In this document: piece by piece, positions 7,441-15,682 of the stretch | How positions within the stretch are numbered: the stretch's first letter is position 1 | Layout: each line of letters starts with the position of its first letter | Assembly (NCBI GenBank): GCA_014383215.1 | Contig: JACNIG010000199.1 | Coordinates: 88 to 33,419, forward strand | DNA from: Candidatus Desulfatibia vada | GTDB lineage: Bacteria > Desulfobacterota > Desulfobacteria > Desulfobacterales > UBA11574 | Length of the DNA stretch: 33,332 nucleotides | Direction: 5' to 3' | The notes under the pieces: model-generated | What the model was told of the DNA's origin: nothing | Databases searched by the model: none | The model's input: only the letters and a program-made list of their open reading frames with translations | Translations under genes and position numbers: made by a program

Positions 7441-7742
7441 TTACTGCTGAGAAAGTATATAAAGATATTTTAAATATGCCGTTAAAAGAGAGAGAAAAAT
7501 TATTTACCGCTATAGCCAGAAAAGGGTTTGAGAAAGATTTATACAGTCATAAGGAAGTTTTCGATGACATTAGACAGTCGCCTTTTACTGTTAAAGAGGC
7601 CGCTGAGTATCTGGAGATCGCCGAAATTACCTTAAGGCGATGGGTCAAAGCAGAGAATATTAAATATGAAAGAATAGGGAGAAACATTGTATTTGCCCCA
7701 GATGAGCTTAAAGCTTTTAAAAAGCGTAAGCACGCGGTTTGA
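7437..7742 (+). CDS. Excisionase/MerR-type helix-turn-helix antitoxin
   Basis: Predicted DNA-binding antitoxin, 101 residues. Residues 1-45 are a charged, probably helical region that is the likely toxin-binding part. Residues 50-98 form an excisionase-type HTH (FTVKEAAEYLEIAEITLRRWVKAENI, then a beta wing IGRNIVFAPDELKAF). The ATG overlaps the toxin stop and has a very strong Shine-Dalgarno (agggaggtgggg, 7423-7434). Antitoxin translation should therefore exceed that of the leaderless-looking toxin from the same mRNA. It is the natural candidate to bind the operator at 7111-7154. The domain order, HTH at the C-terminus, is the reverse of many antitoxins. Confidence 0.75.
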   Translation: MITAEKVYKDILNMPLKEREKLFTAIARKGFEKDLYSHKEVFDDIRQSPFTVKEAAEYLEIAEITLRRWVKAENIKYERIGRNIVFAPDELKAFKKRKHAV

Positions 7743-7889
7743 AAGCAAACAATCAATTGAAAACACTTTGGTATTTACCGTTTAAAGGAGTTGCCCAAAG
7801 GACCGCGAGTTGGGTCCGGATTCGGATCAAACCTGCCGGGAATCAACGAAATCAAGGCCATTTTTGGACAAAAAAAGGGTTTTTGACTT

Positions 7890-8825
7890 GTGAAGAGAAT
7901 AAACATATTTAGCTCTGTTTTGTTCGCACTGCTTTTCGCGTTGGTCCAGTTATATCCATCCAAATGCCTGGGGGAAAATATTGCGGTGGTTACCAGCATA
8001 TTCCCGGTGGCCGACATGGTAAGAGCAGTGGGCGAAGAGCATGTTGACGTAACCTTCATCCTGCCTGCCGGCGCAAGTCCTCACACGTTTGAACCCAAGC
8101 CCAGTCTGGTAAAAAAAATAACACGAGCGCGGATTTTCTTCATGATAGGCGCCGGGCTGGAATTCTGGGCCGAAAAGTTTGTCAAGTTAGCAGGCCCCGG
8201 CCTTGAAACGGTTGTTTTGTCCGAGAAAGTTTCACTGATCCACACTACCGGAGATCATCACAAAGCGGAAAAACATGACGGCAAACCGGATATTTCAGAT
8301 CGCAAATCGTCGTTTGCCAATCCCCATATTTGGCTTGACCCTGTAATCGTTAAATTGATGGTCAACGAAATTGTGGCTGCGCTAAGCAAGGTTGACCGAC
8401 AGCATGAAAAGTTTTATAAACAACAGGGCCGAAAGTACCTGGGCGAGTTGGATAAACTTGACAGGATGATAAAAGCCAAAGTGGATGTTTTCAAGATCAA
8501 AGAATTTGTTTCCTTTCACGCTTCCTGGGATTACTTTGCCCGGCGCTACGGCCTTGAACCTGTTGGCGTCATCGAGTCTGCTCCGGGCAGAAATCCAACG
8601 CCGATTCAGATCAAAAATATCGTGGACCAGATTAAACGACATAATATTCAGGCGGTGTTTGCTGAGCCCCAGCTCAATCCCCGGGCCGCAGAGGTCATTG
8701 CTAAAGAAGCAAAGGTTAAAGTCCTGCTGCTCGATCCTCTGGGCGGCCCCGGTATGAAAAGACGCAGCAATTATATCGATCTGATGCAGTACAACCTAAA
8801 TGTTTTACAAGAGGCCATGCAGTGA
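7890..8825 (+). CDS. znuA: Metal ABC transporter substrate-binding protein, ZnuA/TroA family
   Basis: Periplasmic zinc (or manganese) binding lipoprotein-like receptor of 311 residues. A signal peptide spans about 1-28. The four expected metal ligands are visible as H65 (SPHTFEP), H146 (NPHIWLDP), H210 (SFHASWDYF) and D282 (LLLDPLGG). A short His/Asp-rich loop (DHHKAEKHDG, 122-131) between the first two ligands favours zinc over manganese. The start is GTG; an in-frame stop lies two codons upstream, and aaaggg is about 10 bases before it. The stop overlaps the znuC GTG by 4 bases. No Zur-like operator was recognised in the 147-bp gap upstream. Confidence 0.9.
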   Translation: MKRINIFSSVLFALLFALVQLYPSKCLGENIAVVTSIFPVADMVRAVGEEHVDVTFILPAGASPHTFEPKPSLVKKITRARIFFMIGAGLEFWAEKFVKLAGPGLETVVLSEKVSLIHTTGDHHKAEKHDGKPDISDRKSSFANPHIWLDPVIVKLMVNEIVAALSKVDRQHEKFYKQQGRKYLGELDKLDRMIKAKVDVFKIKEFVSFHASWDYFARRYGLEPVGVIESAPGRNPTPIQIKNIVDQIKRHNIQAVFAEPQLNPRAAEVIAKEAKVKVLLLDPLGGPGMKRRSNYIDLMQYNLNVLQEAMQ

Positions 8826-9634
8826 AGACCACGGCGCAAGAAATAGAAAGTAAAAGACCCGTCTATGTCGAGCTTGATGACGTTTGGGTGGCCTACGACG
8901 GGAAATGGATATTAAAATCGATAATCTTGCAGTGCTATGCCGGAGAAATTTTTGGTATTGTCGGCCCCAACGGCGGCGGCAAAACCACGCTGTTAAATGT
9001 AATTTTGGGGCTCGTGCGTCCTGCCAAAGGGCGCGTCAAGCTGTTCGATCAACCTCCGGGCAAAAACAGCCGCCGTGACATCGGATATCTTCCACAAATT
9101 TCCCACGCTGATCGCTCATTTCCGGTAACCGTACTGGATGTTGTTGTGATGGGTCTTTATAGCAAGTTGGGATTTCTTAAGCGACCCGATCGCCAAAGCA
9201 AAGAAATTGCCATGAACCAACTCTCCCAGGTACACATGGAGGACTATGCCAAAAGACCTTTTGGAATTTTGTCGGGCGGGCAGCAGCAGCGGGTCAACAT
9301 TGCCCGGGCGCTGGTCTCTAAACCGAAGCTATTGATCCTCGATGAGCCTTCGACCGGCGTTGACAGCGTGGCCCAGGAAGACTTTTATGAACTATTGGCC
9401 AAACTTAGAGATGAGCAGGGCATATCCGTAGTGATGGTGTCCCATGATATCGGGATGATGACTTCCCATGCCGATCGTGTGGCCTGTCTGAATACGCAGC
9501 TTCACTACCATGGTGAACCTGACTCCTGTTTTATACCGGACGTGCAAGAGAAAGTTTATGGAAAAGACATGAAAGTTATGGTTCACGACTCCAAATGTGT
9601 TACCTGCTTCCACAGGCATGAAGATCATGATTGA
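8822..9634 (+). CDS. znuC: Metal ABC transporter ATP-binding protein, ZnuC family
   Basis: Cytoplasmic ATPase of the metal importer, 270 residues. Walker A GPNGGGKT is at 48-55, the Q-loop YLPQ at 89-92, signature LSGGQQQR at 150-157, Walker B LLILDEP at 170-176, and the switch in SHD at 207-209. The last 15 residues form a Cys/His-rich tail (HDSKCVTCFHRHEDHD) that could bind zinc and sense cytoplasmic metal. The start is GTG in a GTGA overlap with znuA. The 3' end overlaps the znuB start by 8 bases. Confidence 0.92.
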   Translation: MKTTAQEIESKRPVYVELDDVWVAYDGKWILKSIILQCYAGEIFGIVGPNGGGKTTLLNVILGLVRPAKGRVKLFDQPPGKNSRRDIGYLPQISHADRSFPVTVLDVVVMGLYSKLGFLKRPDRQSKEIAMNQLSQVHMEDYAKRPFGILSGGQQQRVNIARALVSKPKLLILDEPSTGVDSVAQEDFYELLAKLRDEQGISVVMVSHDIGMMTSHADRVACLNTQLHYHGEPDSCFIPDVQEKVYGKDMKVMVHDSKCVTCFHRHEDHD

Positions 9635-10430
9635 AATTTTCAGATTTGAATTTATGCAAAACGCCTTTATAGCCGGAACGATGTTGAGCCTGGTTCTGGC
9701 AGTGGTTTCATTTTTTGTTGTGCTGCGCCGCCTGTCATTTGTCGGCGTGGGTGTTGCGCATTCAGCGTTCGGCGGCGTTGCCCTGGGGGCTCTTTTGGGC
9801 ATTTCACCAACCCTGACAGCCATCGGCTTTGCAGTGGTAGTATCCAATGCTATCGGCTATATCGGCAAACAGGGTAAGCTCAGCACTGATACCGCTATCG
9901 GCATCTTTTTTTCACTTGCCATGGCGCTGGGTGTTATTTTCATCGGCATGTCGGAACAATACAATGTAGATCTTTTCGGGTATCTTTTCGGGAATATCCT
10001 GGCGATTACACGCACAGATTTGGTTATTATTGCCGTGCTGGGCACACTGGTGCTGGCATCTGTCTTCATATTTTTTAAAGAATTGCTGTTTGTAGCCTAC
10101 GACCGGGAAGTTGCACTTGTCAGCGGCATGCCGGTTGCCTTCCTTGATCACTTCTTTTTGACAATCTTGGCCCTGGCGGTGGTAATCAGCATGAAGATTA
10201 TCGGTATCGTGCTTGTATCCGCGCTCCTGGTTATTCCAGGGGCGGCGGCTGCGCAAATAACCCAGCGTTATGTTTCAATGATTGCCGTTGCTATTGTTAT
10301 TGCCTTGATATCTACCATCGGCGGCCTTTTCATTTCATACTATGCCGACCTTGCTTCCGGGGCAACCATTGTTACTCTGGCGTCGGCAATTTTTTTCATA
10401 ACATTTGCCGTCAGCCAGATGCGCAAGTGA
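9627..10430 (+). CDS. znuB: Metal ABC transporter permease, ZnuB family
   Basis: Inner-membrane permease of the importer, 267 residues from the chosen ATG. About eight hydrophobic segments are visible, with the family N-terminus MIEIFRFEFMQNAFIAGTML followed by VSFFVVLRRLSFVGVGVAHSAFGGVALG. The ATG at 9627 overlaps the znuC end and aligns with the usual ZnuB start; an ATG at 9618 is equally open. Twenty-one bases separate it from the RND gene, which has its own Shine-Dalgarno but no separate promoter that I can see, so the run probably continues as one operon. Confidence 0.92.
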   Translation: MIEIFRFEFMQNAFIAGTMLSLVLAVVSFFVVLRRLSFVGVGVAHSAFGGVALGALLGISPTLTAIGFAVVVSNAIGYIGKQGKLSTDTAIGIFFSLAMALGVIFIGMSEQYNVDLFGYLFGNILAITRTDLVIIAVLGTLVLASVFIFFKELLFVAYDREVALVSGMPVAFLDHFFLTILALAVVISMKIIGIVLVSALLVIPGAAAAQITQRYVSMIAVAIVIALISTIGGLFISYYADLASGATIVTLASAIFFITFAVSQMRK

Positions 10431-10451
10431 CCAGTGAAAGAGGAGTAAACT

Positions 10452-13067
10452 ATGAAATTGGGAAGTAGTCTGATTCAATTCTCTATCAAAAAACCCAAAT
10501 TGGTCATTGCAATTATGGTACTGGCCACCCTTATGCTTGGCGCCATGATCAGTATGGTGCGGGTTGATACAGACCCGGAAAACATGCTGTCCGAGCATGA
10601 AGCCGTGCGGATTTTCCATGACCAGGTCAAAAAAGAGTTTTCACTGTATGATGTAGTAGTTGTGGGAGTAGTTAACGAAACGCATCCGGATGGTGTTTTT
10701 AACCCGACTACTCTCAAAAGGGTTAAGGAGCTTACCGAGTTCTCACAAAAACTGACGGATCCGAAAGATCCGGAAAAAAGGGTCGTCAGCAGGGATGTGA
10801 TCGCCCCCGGCAATGTAGATACCATCGAGCAGGCCGGGCCGGGCCGGGTGCGCTTCCAATGGCTGATGAGCAAAGCGCCTACGACCCGGGCAGAGGCCCT
10901 CAAGATCCGAGACAGTGCCATGGCCAATCCTTTGTATAAAGGGACCCTGGTGTCGGAGGACGGCAAGGCTATGGGTATCTATCTGCCGATCACCTCAAAA
11001 GATTTTGCCTATCAGGTAAGGGAACGGCTGCTGGAAAAAATAGAATCTTTTGATGATGTCAATGGAGACGATTATTACATTACCGGATTGCCGGTGGCCG
11101 AGGACACTTTCGGGGTCGAGATGTTCGTGCAGATGGCGATATCGGCACCCCTTGCCATGTTTGCCATCTTTCTGCTGCTGCTGTTTTTTTTCAGAAAACT
11201 TTCTTTAATTATTTCACCTATGATCATTGCCGTGATGACGGTAATTTGCACAATGGGCCTGTTAATCGGCACAGGCAATACGCTGCACATTATGAGTTCC
11301 ATGATTCCTATTTTTCTGATGCCCATCGCGGTGGTGGATTCCATTCACATTTTGTCGGAATTTTTTGATTTATACCAAAAGATAAAAGATCGGAGAAAAA
11401 CCCTTGAACGTGTCATGGATCACCTGTTTATACCCATGCTTTACACTTCCCTTACATCCTCGGCCGGGTTTGCCTCTTTGGCCTTGACTCCCATTCCGCC
11501 GGTGCAGGTCTTTGGGCTTTTTGTTGCTTGCGGCATTATGTTGGCCTGGCTGCTTACCATACTGTTTATCCCGGCCTATGTGATGCTGATGAAGGAGGAA
11601 GGTCTGGCCGGTTTCGGAGTTGTTGCCCAATCGTCAAAAGATGGTGCCAACGGCTCGTTGCTTTCCCGGCATCTGCCCTTGTTAGGCAATTTTACGTACA
11701 GGCGTGCTAAAATAATTGTGATACTGACCATGGCAATTTTAATGGGAGCCGTTTATGGCATCAGCAAGATCCAGATCAATGACAATCCGGTAAAATGGTT
11801 TAAAAAGAACCACCCCATCCGTGTGGCGGATCGGGTTTTAAACAAACATTTCGGCGGCACTTACGAAGCCTATCTGGTTCTGGAAGGGGCGGAGCATGAT
11901 GTGAGCCTGGCCGAGTTAGCCGCACGCACCAAAGATGAATTGACCGGCATTATTGCCGGCAAAACATCCGGCCTAAAGCTGTCCGAGGCTGAAGTCCTGA
12001 TAGACCAGGCTGCCGGCAACAGCACGGCAGTAAATGAATTTATGAGTCTGCTTGTCAAGCTGTGGGAAGCAAAAATGGATACGGCTGATGATGATTCGTA
12101 TGATTTCTGGGTCGACGGCTTGGACATAATCGATCAGATACGGCATCGAGACCAGCTCTTTAAACAACCCAAAGTTCTCAGGTATGTGGCCCAGCTGCAA
12201 TCTCATCTGCAAAAATCAGGTGTGGTCGGCAAAAGCAATTCGATTACAGACGTGGTCAAGAAGGTATATCAGGAGCTTTTCGAGGCTGATGCGGCCTATT
12301 ACAGGGTGCCGGACACCTCCAATGCCGTGGCCCAGACCTTGATTTCCTTCCAGAACAGCCACAAGCCGGATGACCTCTGGCATCTGATTACCCCTGATTA
12401 CAAAAAAGCCAATATCTGGGTGCAGCTAAAAAACGGCGACAACAAGGATATGGAAGAGGTTATCATGGCGGTGGATCGATTCATTACCGATAATCCGCCC
12501 CCCGTACCTATGAAGCATCAGTGGGCCGGCCTGACCTATCTAAACGTGATGTGGCAGAACAAAATGGTCTCCGGTATGCTCAAGTCATTTCTGAGCTCTT
12601 TTGCGGTTGTCTTTGTAATGATGGCCTTTCTTTTCCGCTCGCCCCTGTGGGGATTGCTGGCGATGGTGCCGCTGTCGGTTACCATAGCCGCAATTTACGG
12701 CATAATCGGCCTGGCAGGCAAGGATTATGACATGCCGGTGGCGGTTCTGTCGTCGCTGACCCTGGGCCTGGCCGTTGACTTTGCCATTCATTTTTTGGAA
12801 CGGTCGCGCATGGCTTTTAAGCGCGCCGGCTCCTGGAAGGAGGGCATCAAAGAAATGTTTGAAGAACCGGCCAGGGCCATCAGCAGAAATGTTATCGTCA
12901 TTGCCGTCGGCTTTACACCGCTGCTGGCGGCTCCTCTGGTACCGTACCAGACAGTCGGCATATTTCTGGCCAGCATCATGGCCATTTCCGGTATCGCCAC
13001 CATGTTGATCCTGCCGGCTTTGATCCAAATATTTGAAAAACAGCTGTTCAAAGTTACTAAGGAGTGA
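10452..13067 (+). CDS. MMPL/RND-family transporter
   Basis: Large inner-membrane transporter of 871 residues. The layout is the RND pattern: one N-terminal helix (about 16-36), a periplasmic domain (about 37-225), five or so helices (225-385), a seventh helix (418-440), a second periplasmic domain (about 440-705), and a C-terminal helix bundle (709-867). Each half carries the conserved transmembrane aspartate, D296 in VVDSIHILSEF and D776 in LAVDFAIHFLERS, expected to carry the proton relay. MMPL members often move lipids, sterols or other hydrophobic molecules. gaggag lies 7 bases before the ATG. The next two genes encode a periplasmic lipid-carrier fold and an outer-membrane barrel, so a trans-envelope export path is likely; the substrate is unknown. 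Confidence 0.9.
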   Translation: MKLGSSLIQFSIKKPKLVIAIMVLATLMLGAMISMVRVDTDPENMLSEHEAVRIFHDQVKKEFSLYDVVVVGVVNETHPDGVFNPTTLKRVKELTEFSQKLTDPKDPEKRVVSRDVIAPGNVDTIEQAGPGRVRFQWLMSKAPTTRAEALKIRDSAMANPLYKGTLVSEDGKAMGIYLPITSKDFAYQVRERLLEKIESFDDVNGDDYYITGLPVAEDTFGVEMFVQMAISAPLAMFAIFLLLLFFFRKLSLIISPMIIAVMTVICTMGLLIGTGNTLHIMSSMIPIFLMPIAVVDSIHILSEFFDLYQKIKDRRKTLERVMDHLFIPMLYTSLTSSAGFASLALTPIPPVQVFGLFVACGIMLAWLLTILFIPAYVMLMKEEGLAGFGVVAQSSKDGANGSLLSRHLPLLGNFTYRRAKIIVILTMAILMGAVYGISKIQINDNPVKWFKKNHPIRVADRVLNKHFGGTYEAYLVLEGAEHDVSLAELAARTKDELTGIIAGKTSGLKLSEAEVLIDQAAGNSTAVNEFMSLLVKLWEAKMDTADDDSYDFWVDGLDIIDQIRHRDQLFKQPKVLRYVAQLQSHLQKSGVVGKSNSITDVVKKVYQELFEADAAYYRVPDTSNAVAQTLISFQNSHKPDDLWHLITPDYKKANIWVQLKNGDNKDMEEVIMAVDRFITDNPPPVPMKHQWAGLTYLNVMWQNKMVSGMLKSFLSSFAVVFVMMAFLFRSPLWGLLAMVPLSVTIAAIYGIIGLAGKDYDMPVAVLSSLTLGLAVDFAIHFLERSRMAFKRAGSWKEGIKEMFEEPARAISRNVIVIAVGFTPLLAAPLVPYQTVGIFLASIMAISGIATMLILPALIQIFEKQLFKVTKE

Positions 13068-13071
13068 AGTT

Positions 13072-13866
13072 ATGAAGAGATCAGCAATGATTGTTATTGG
13101 ACTGCTAAGTGTATTATTGGCTGTTTCCCTGCAGGCTGCCGAGGCGCTGACCGTGGATGAGATAATCGATCGGGCCAATCTAGCGGCCTATTATGCCGGC
13201 GATGACGGGCGGGCTGAAGTGATGATGACCATAACCGACGCCCAGGGTCGCACCAGGGAACGGGAATTTGTCATTTTGCGGCAGGATGTGGTCGACGGCG
13301 GTCAGCAGAAATTTTATGTTTATTTCAAAAAACCGTCCGATGTCAGAAAAATGGTCTTCATGGTCCACAAGTATATTGACCAGGATGATGACCGTTGGCT
13401 TTACCTGCCGGCTTTGGATCTTGTAAAACGGATCGCTGCATCGGATAAGCGCACCAGTTTTGTGGGGGCTCATTTTTTGTATGAGGATGTGTCAGGCCGT
13501 TCCGTTAAAGAGGATATCCATGAACTGGTCGAAACAACCGCCGATTATTATGTGCTCAAAAACACCCCCAAGGATCCCGCTGGCGTTGAGTTTTCCTATT
13601 ACACTGCCTGGGTGGACAAACAAAACTTCATGCCGGTTAAGGCCGAATATCATGACAAAGACGGTCGCAAGTACCGCGAGGTGGAGTCCCTTCAGATCAA
13701 GAATGTCCAGGGGTTTCCAACCGTGATAAAGGCACGGGTTAAAGATCTGGCATCAGGAGGTGAAACGGTCTCTGTATTTAAAAACATAAAATATAATATC
13801 GGCTTAAATGACCAAATTTTTACGGAGCGTTACCTGCGACGTCCGCCGCGTGAAGTTAGAAAATAA
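13072..13866 (+). CDS. Outer-membrane lipoprotein-sorting (LolA-fold) protein
   Basis: Periplasmic protein of 264 residues with a signal peptide of about 22 (MKRSAMIVIGLLSVLLAVSLQ). The family signature is clear: DRWLYLPALDLVKRIAASDKRTSFVGAHFLYEDVSGR in the middle, then the YYVLKNTPKDP and FMPVKAEYHDKDG segments of a half-barrel that binds acyl chains. Proteins of this kind sit beside MMPL pumps and likely carry a hydrophobic substrate across the periplasm. They are not the general LolA. The ATG at 13072 has aaggag 7 bases upstream and follows the RND stop by 4 bases; an upstream in-frame ATG at 13033 lies inside the RND gene. A hairpin repeat begins right after the stop. Confidence 0.85.
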   Translation: MKRSAMIVIGLLSVLLAVSLQAAEALTVDEIIDRANLAAYYAGDDGRAEVMMTITDAQGRTREREFVILRQDVVDGGQQKFYVYFKKPSDVRKMVFMVHKYIDQDDDRWLYLPALDLVKRIAASDKRTSFVGAHFLYEDVSGRSVKEDIHELVETTADYYVLKNTPKDPAGVEFSYYTAWVDKQNFMPVKAEYHDKDGRKYREVESLQIKNVQGFPTVIKARVKDLASGGETVSVFKNIKYNIGLNDQIFTERYLRRPPREVRK

Positions 13867-13896
13867 GGATCATCTCCAAAAGAGTTGGAGTGATCC
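13867..13896. repeat. 30-bp hairpin repeat, copy 1
   Basis: ggatcatctcca and tggagtgatcc form a stem directly after the stop codon of the LolA-fold gene. The first 24 bases recur exactly, in reverse orientation, in the hairpin at 32173-32203. It is followed by a short degenerate 'aaggattc' repeat (13899-13926). It might act as an mRNA 3'-end stabiliser or weak terminator, but there is no T-run. Confidence 0.8.
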
Positions 13897-13931
13897 TAAG
13901 GATTCAAGGATTCAAGGGGTCAAGGGTTCGA

Positions 13932-15215
13932 GTGAAATACTTTAAAATATCTATATTTATATTTATCCTCTTAGTTCCGGCAGTCTTTCCTATGGCGGTC
14001 AATGGGTTTGCTTTACAAGAACGGCTTGATGATAAATACGGCATCAACCTCAACGGCTTTATCGAAGGGCGCCAGGGTTGGCGGCTGCAGGACGATCCCT
14101 ACGAAAAAGATGCTTCCATCTCCGAGGTGCGGATGCAGCTTGATTTAAGCAAAGATGCCGACTGGGGTATTATCAAGCTAAAGGGGGATCTGGTCGACGA
14201 TCAGGTGGAAGAAAAGACTTATGCTGAACTGCGGGAGTTGAGCTTCGCCTTTTCGCCTCTTGATTTCATGGATGCAAAAATAGGTCGCCAGACCCTTACC
14301 TGGGGCACGGGCGATCTTCTGTTCATTAACGACCTTTTTCCAAAAGACTGGAAGTCATTTTTCATTGGCCGCGACGACGAATACCTGAAGGCACCTGCAG
14401 ACGCAATTAAGGGAAGTCTGTTTTTTGATCTGTTCAATATCGACTTGGTATATTCACCGGTGTTCAATGCCTCTAATTATGTTGACGGTACCCGTCTTTC
14501 CTACTGGAATTCCATGTTGAGTCGGACAGCCGGCCGGGATTTCATCTTCGATGATATCGAGCGTAACAGCTATTTCAAGGATGACGAATTTGCTGTGCGC
14601 TTATCAAAAAACATAGGCGGCGTTGAATTAGGCTTTTACGGATATAATGGTTTCTGGAAAACGCCGGAAGGTCTGGATCCGAAAGAGTCTAAACTATGGT
14701 ACCCGGAGCTGTCGGCTTACGGGGCCAGTGCCAGGGGTGCGCTTTGGGGCGGTATCAGCAATCTTGAAGTCGGCTTCTACGATTCGCGGGATGACCGTGA
14801 TGGCAACGATCCTTATGTTCGCAACAGCGAAATACGAACATTAGCCGGTTTTGAGCGGGAGCTGGCCCCTGATTTTACCGGCGGCTTCCAGTACTATCTG
14901 GAATGGATGCAAGAATATGATTCTTATAAAAACACGCTTCCCGCCGGCACGGCGGCCAAGGATGAGTACCGGCATGTTTTGACTTTGCGCCTCACCAAAC
15001 TGCTGATGAACCAGAACCTGAGGCTGTCGTTGTTTACCTATTATTCCCCCTCGGATCAGGATGGATATATCCGCCCCAAGATCCACTACAAGGTGACCGA
15101 TCAGTGGGCCATGGAAGTCGGTGCCAATATATTTACCGGCAAAGAAGACTACACATTCTTTGGACAGTTTCAGGATAATACCAATGCATATGCAAGCGTA
15201 CGGTGGAGCTTTTGA
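13932..15215 (+). CDS. Outer-membrane beta-barrel protein (DUF1302-like)
   Basis: Predicted outer-membrane protein of about 427 residues with a signal peptide (KYFKISIFIFILLVPAVF... to NGFA). The body alternates short amphipathic strands and polar turns and ends in the aromatic barrel terminus ASVRWSF, the typical signal for outer-membrane insertion. An early GFIEGRQGWRLQDDP segment and GRQTLTWGTGDLLFINDLFP recall barrels found beside RND/MMPL and LolA-like genes. It could be the outer-membrane exit of that system. The GTG at 13932 is chosen because it starts the signal peptide and has aaggg 5 bases upstream. A GTG at 13890 would add 14 residues encoded by repeat sequence. Confidence 0.75.
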   Translation: MKYFKISIFIFILLVPAVFPMAVNGFALQERLDDKYGINLNGFIEGRQGWRLQDDPYEKDASISEVRMQLDLSKDADWGIIKLKGDLVDDQVEEKTYAELRELSFAFSPLDFMDAKIGRQTLTWGTGDLLFINDLFPKDWKSFFIGRDDEYLKAPADAIKGSLFFDLFNIDLVYSPVFNASNYVDGTRLSYWNSMLSRTAGRDFIFDDIERNSYFKDDEFAVRLSKNIGGVELGFYGYNGFWKTPEGLDPKESKLWYPELSAYGASARGALWGGISNLEVGFYDSRDDRDGNDPYVRNSEIRTLAGFERELAPDFTGGFQYYLEWMQEYDSYKNTLPAGTAAKDEYRHVLTLRLTKLLMNQNLRLSLFTYYSPSDQDGYIRPKIHYKVTDQWAMEVGANIFTGKEDYTFFGQFQDNTNAYASVRWSF

Positions 15216-15296
15216 TAAAAATCTAGATATTTAAACGAAATTATCCGGCGGCGGAAACGAAACGTAATTTTGAGAACCGCTATAGGAGGTTTGATC

Positions 15297-15509
15297 ATGA
15301 CTGTTAATGACTGGATTCACACAATTGCAGGCACATTTATTCTAATAAGCCTGTCTTTAGGCATATGGGTTCATCCCTACTGGTTCTTTTTCACCGCCTT
15401 TGTGGGGCTTAACCTTTTTCAGTACGGCATTACAAAATTTTGCCCCCTGGGAATAATTTTAAAAAAAATCGGTGTGCCGGAAACCCTAACTGTGAGAAAA
15501 CCGGGTTAG
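15297..15509 (+). CDS. Small membrane protein, DUF2892/YgaP-type transmembrane domain
   Basis: A 70-residue inner-membrane protein with two hydrophobic helices (about 8-26 and 29-46) and the family-typical ending NLFQYGITKFCPLGIILKKIG, containing the FCP at 48-50. This domain is often fused to, or encoded near, rhodanese sulfurtransferases, but no such gene is present here and its role is unknown. The ATG at 15297 has a strong aggagg Shine-Dalgarno; an in-frame TTG at 15270 lies upstream of that site and is rejected. It follows the barrel gene by 81 bp and may be independently expressed. The gap to 15682 contains nothing recognisable. Confidence 0.8.
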   Translation: MTVNDWIHTIAGTFILISLSLGIWVHPYWFFFTAFVGLNLFQYGITKFCPLGIILKKIGVPETLTVRKPG

Positions 15510-15682
15510 GCAGGGGTCGTAGAGTCCACCATGGAGCAAAACTCACATCTGATCGTTTACCCACAACTTCATTTTCTCTGAGATACCTTTTGATTATGTC
15601 AGAAAATCCAGCACTTGTAGAGTTATAGGTCGGGGTAACGCAAAAAAGGCGAATTAATTTGAATCAAAACTTCTCATTTTTT

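Noticed and set aside
7761-7886. 41-codon open frame between the antitoxin and znuA (GPRVGSGFGSN... to a TGA)
   Set aside because: It has no start codon of its own and ends two codons before the znuA GTG. It might be a decayed gene end but no family is recognised.
12585-13178. 197-residue minus-strand frame across the RND end
   Set aside because: Antisense shadow of the RND and LolA-fold genes, no ribosome site and no recognisable domain.
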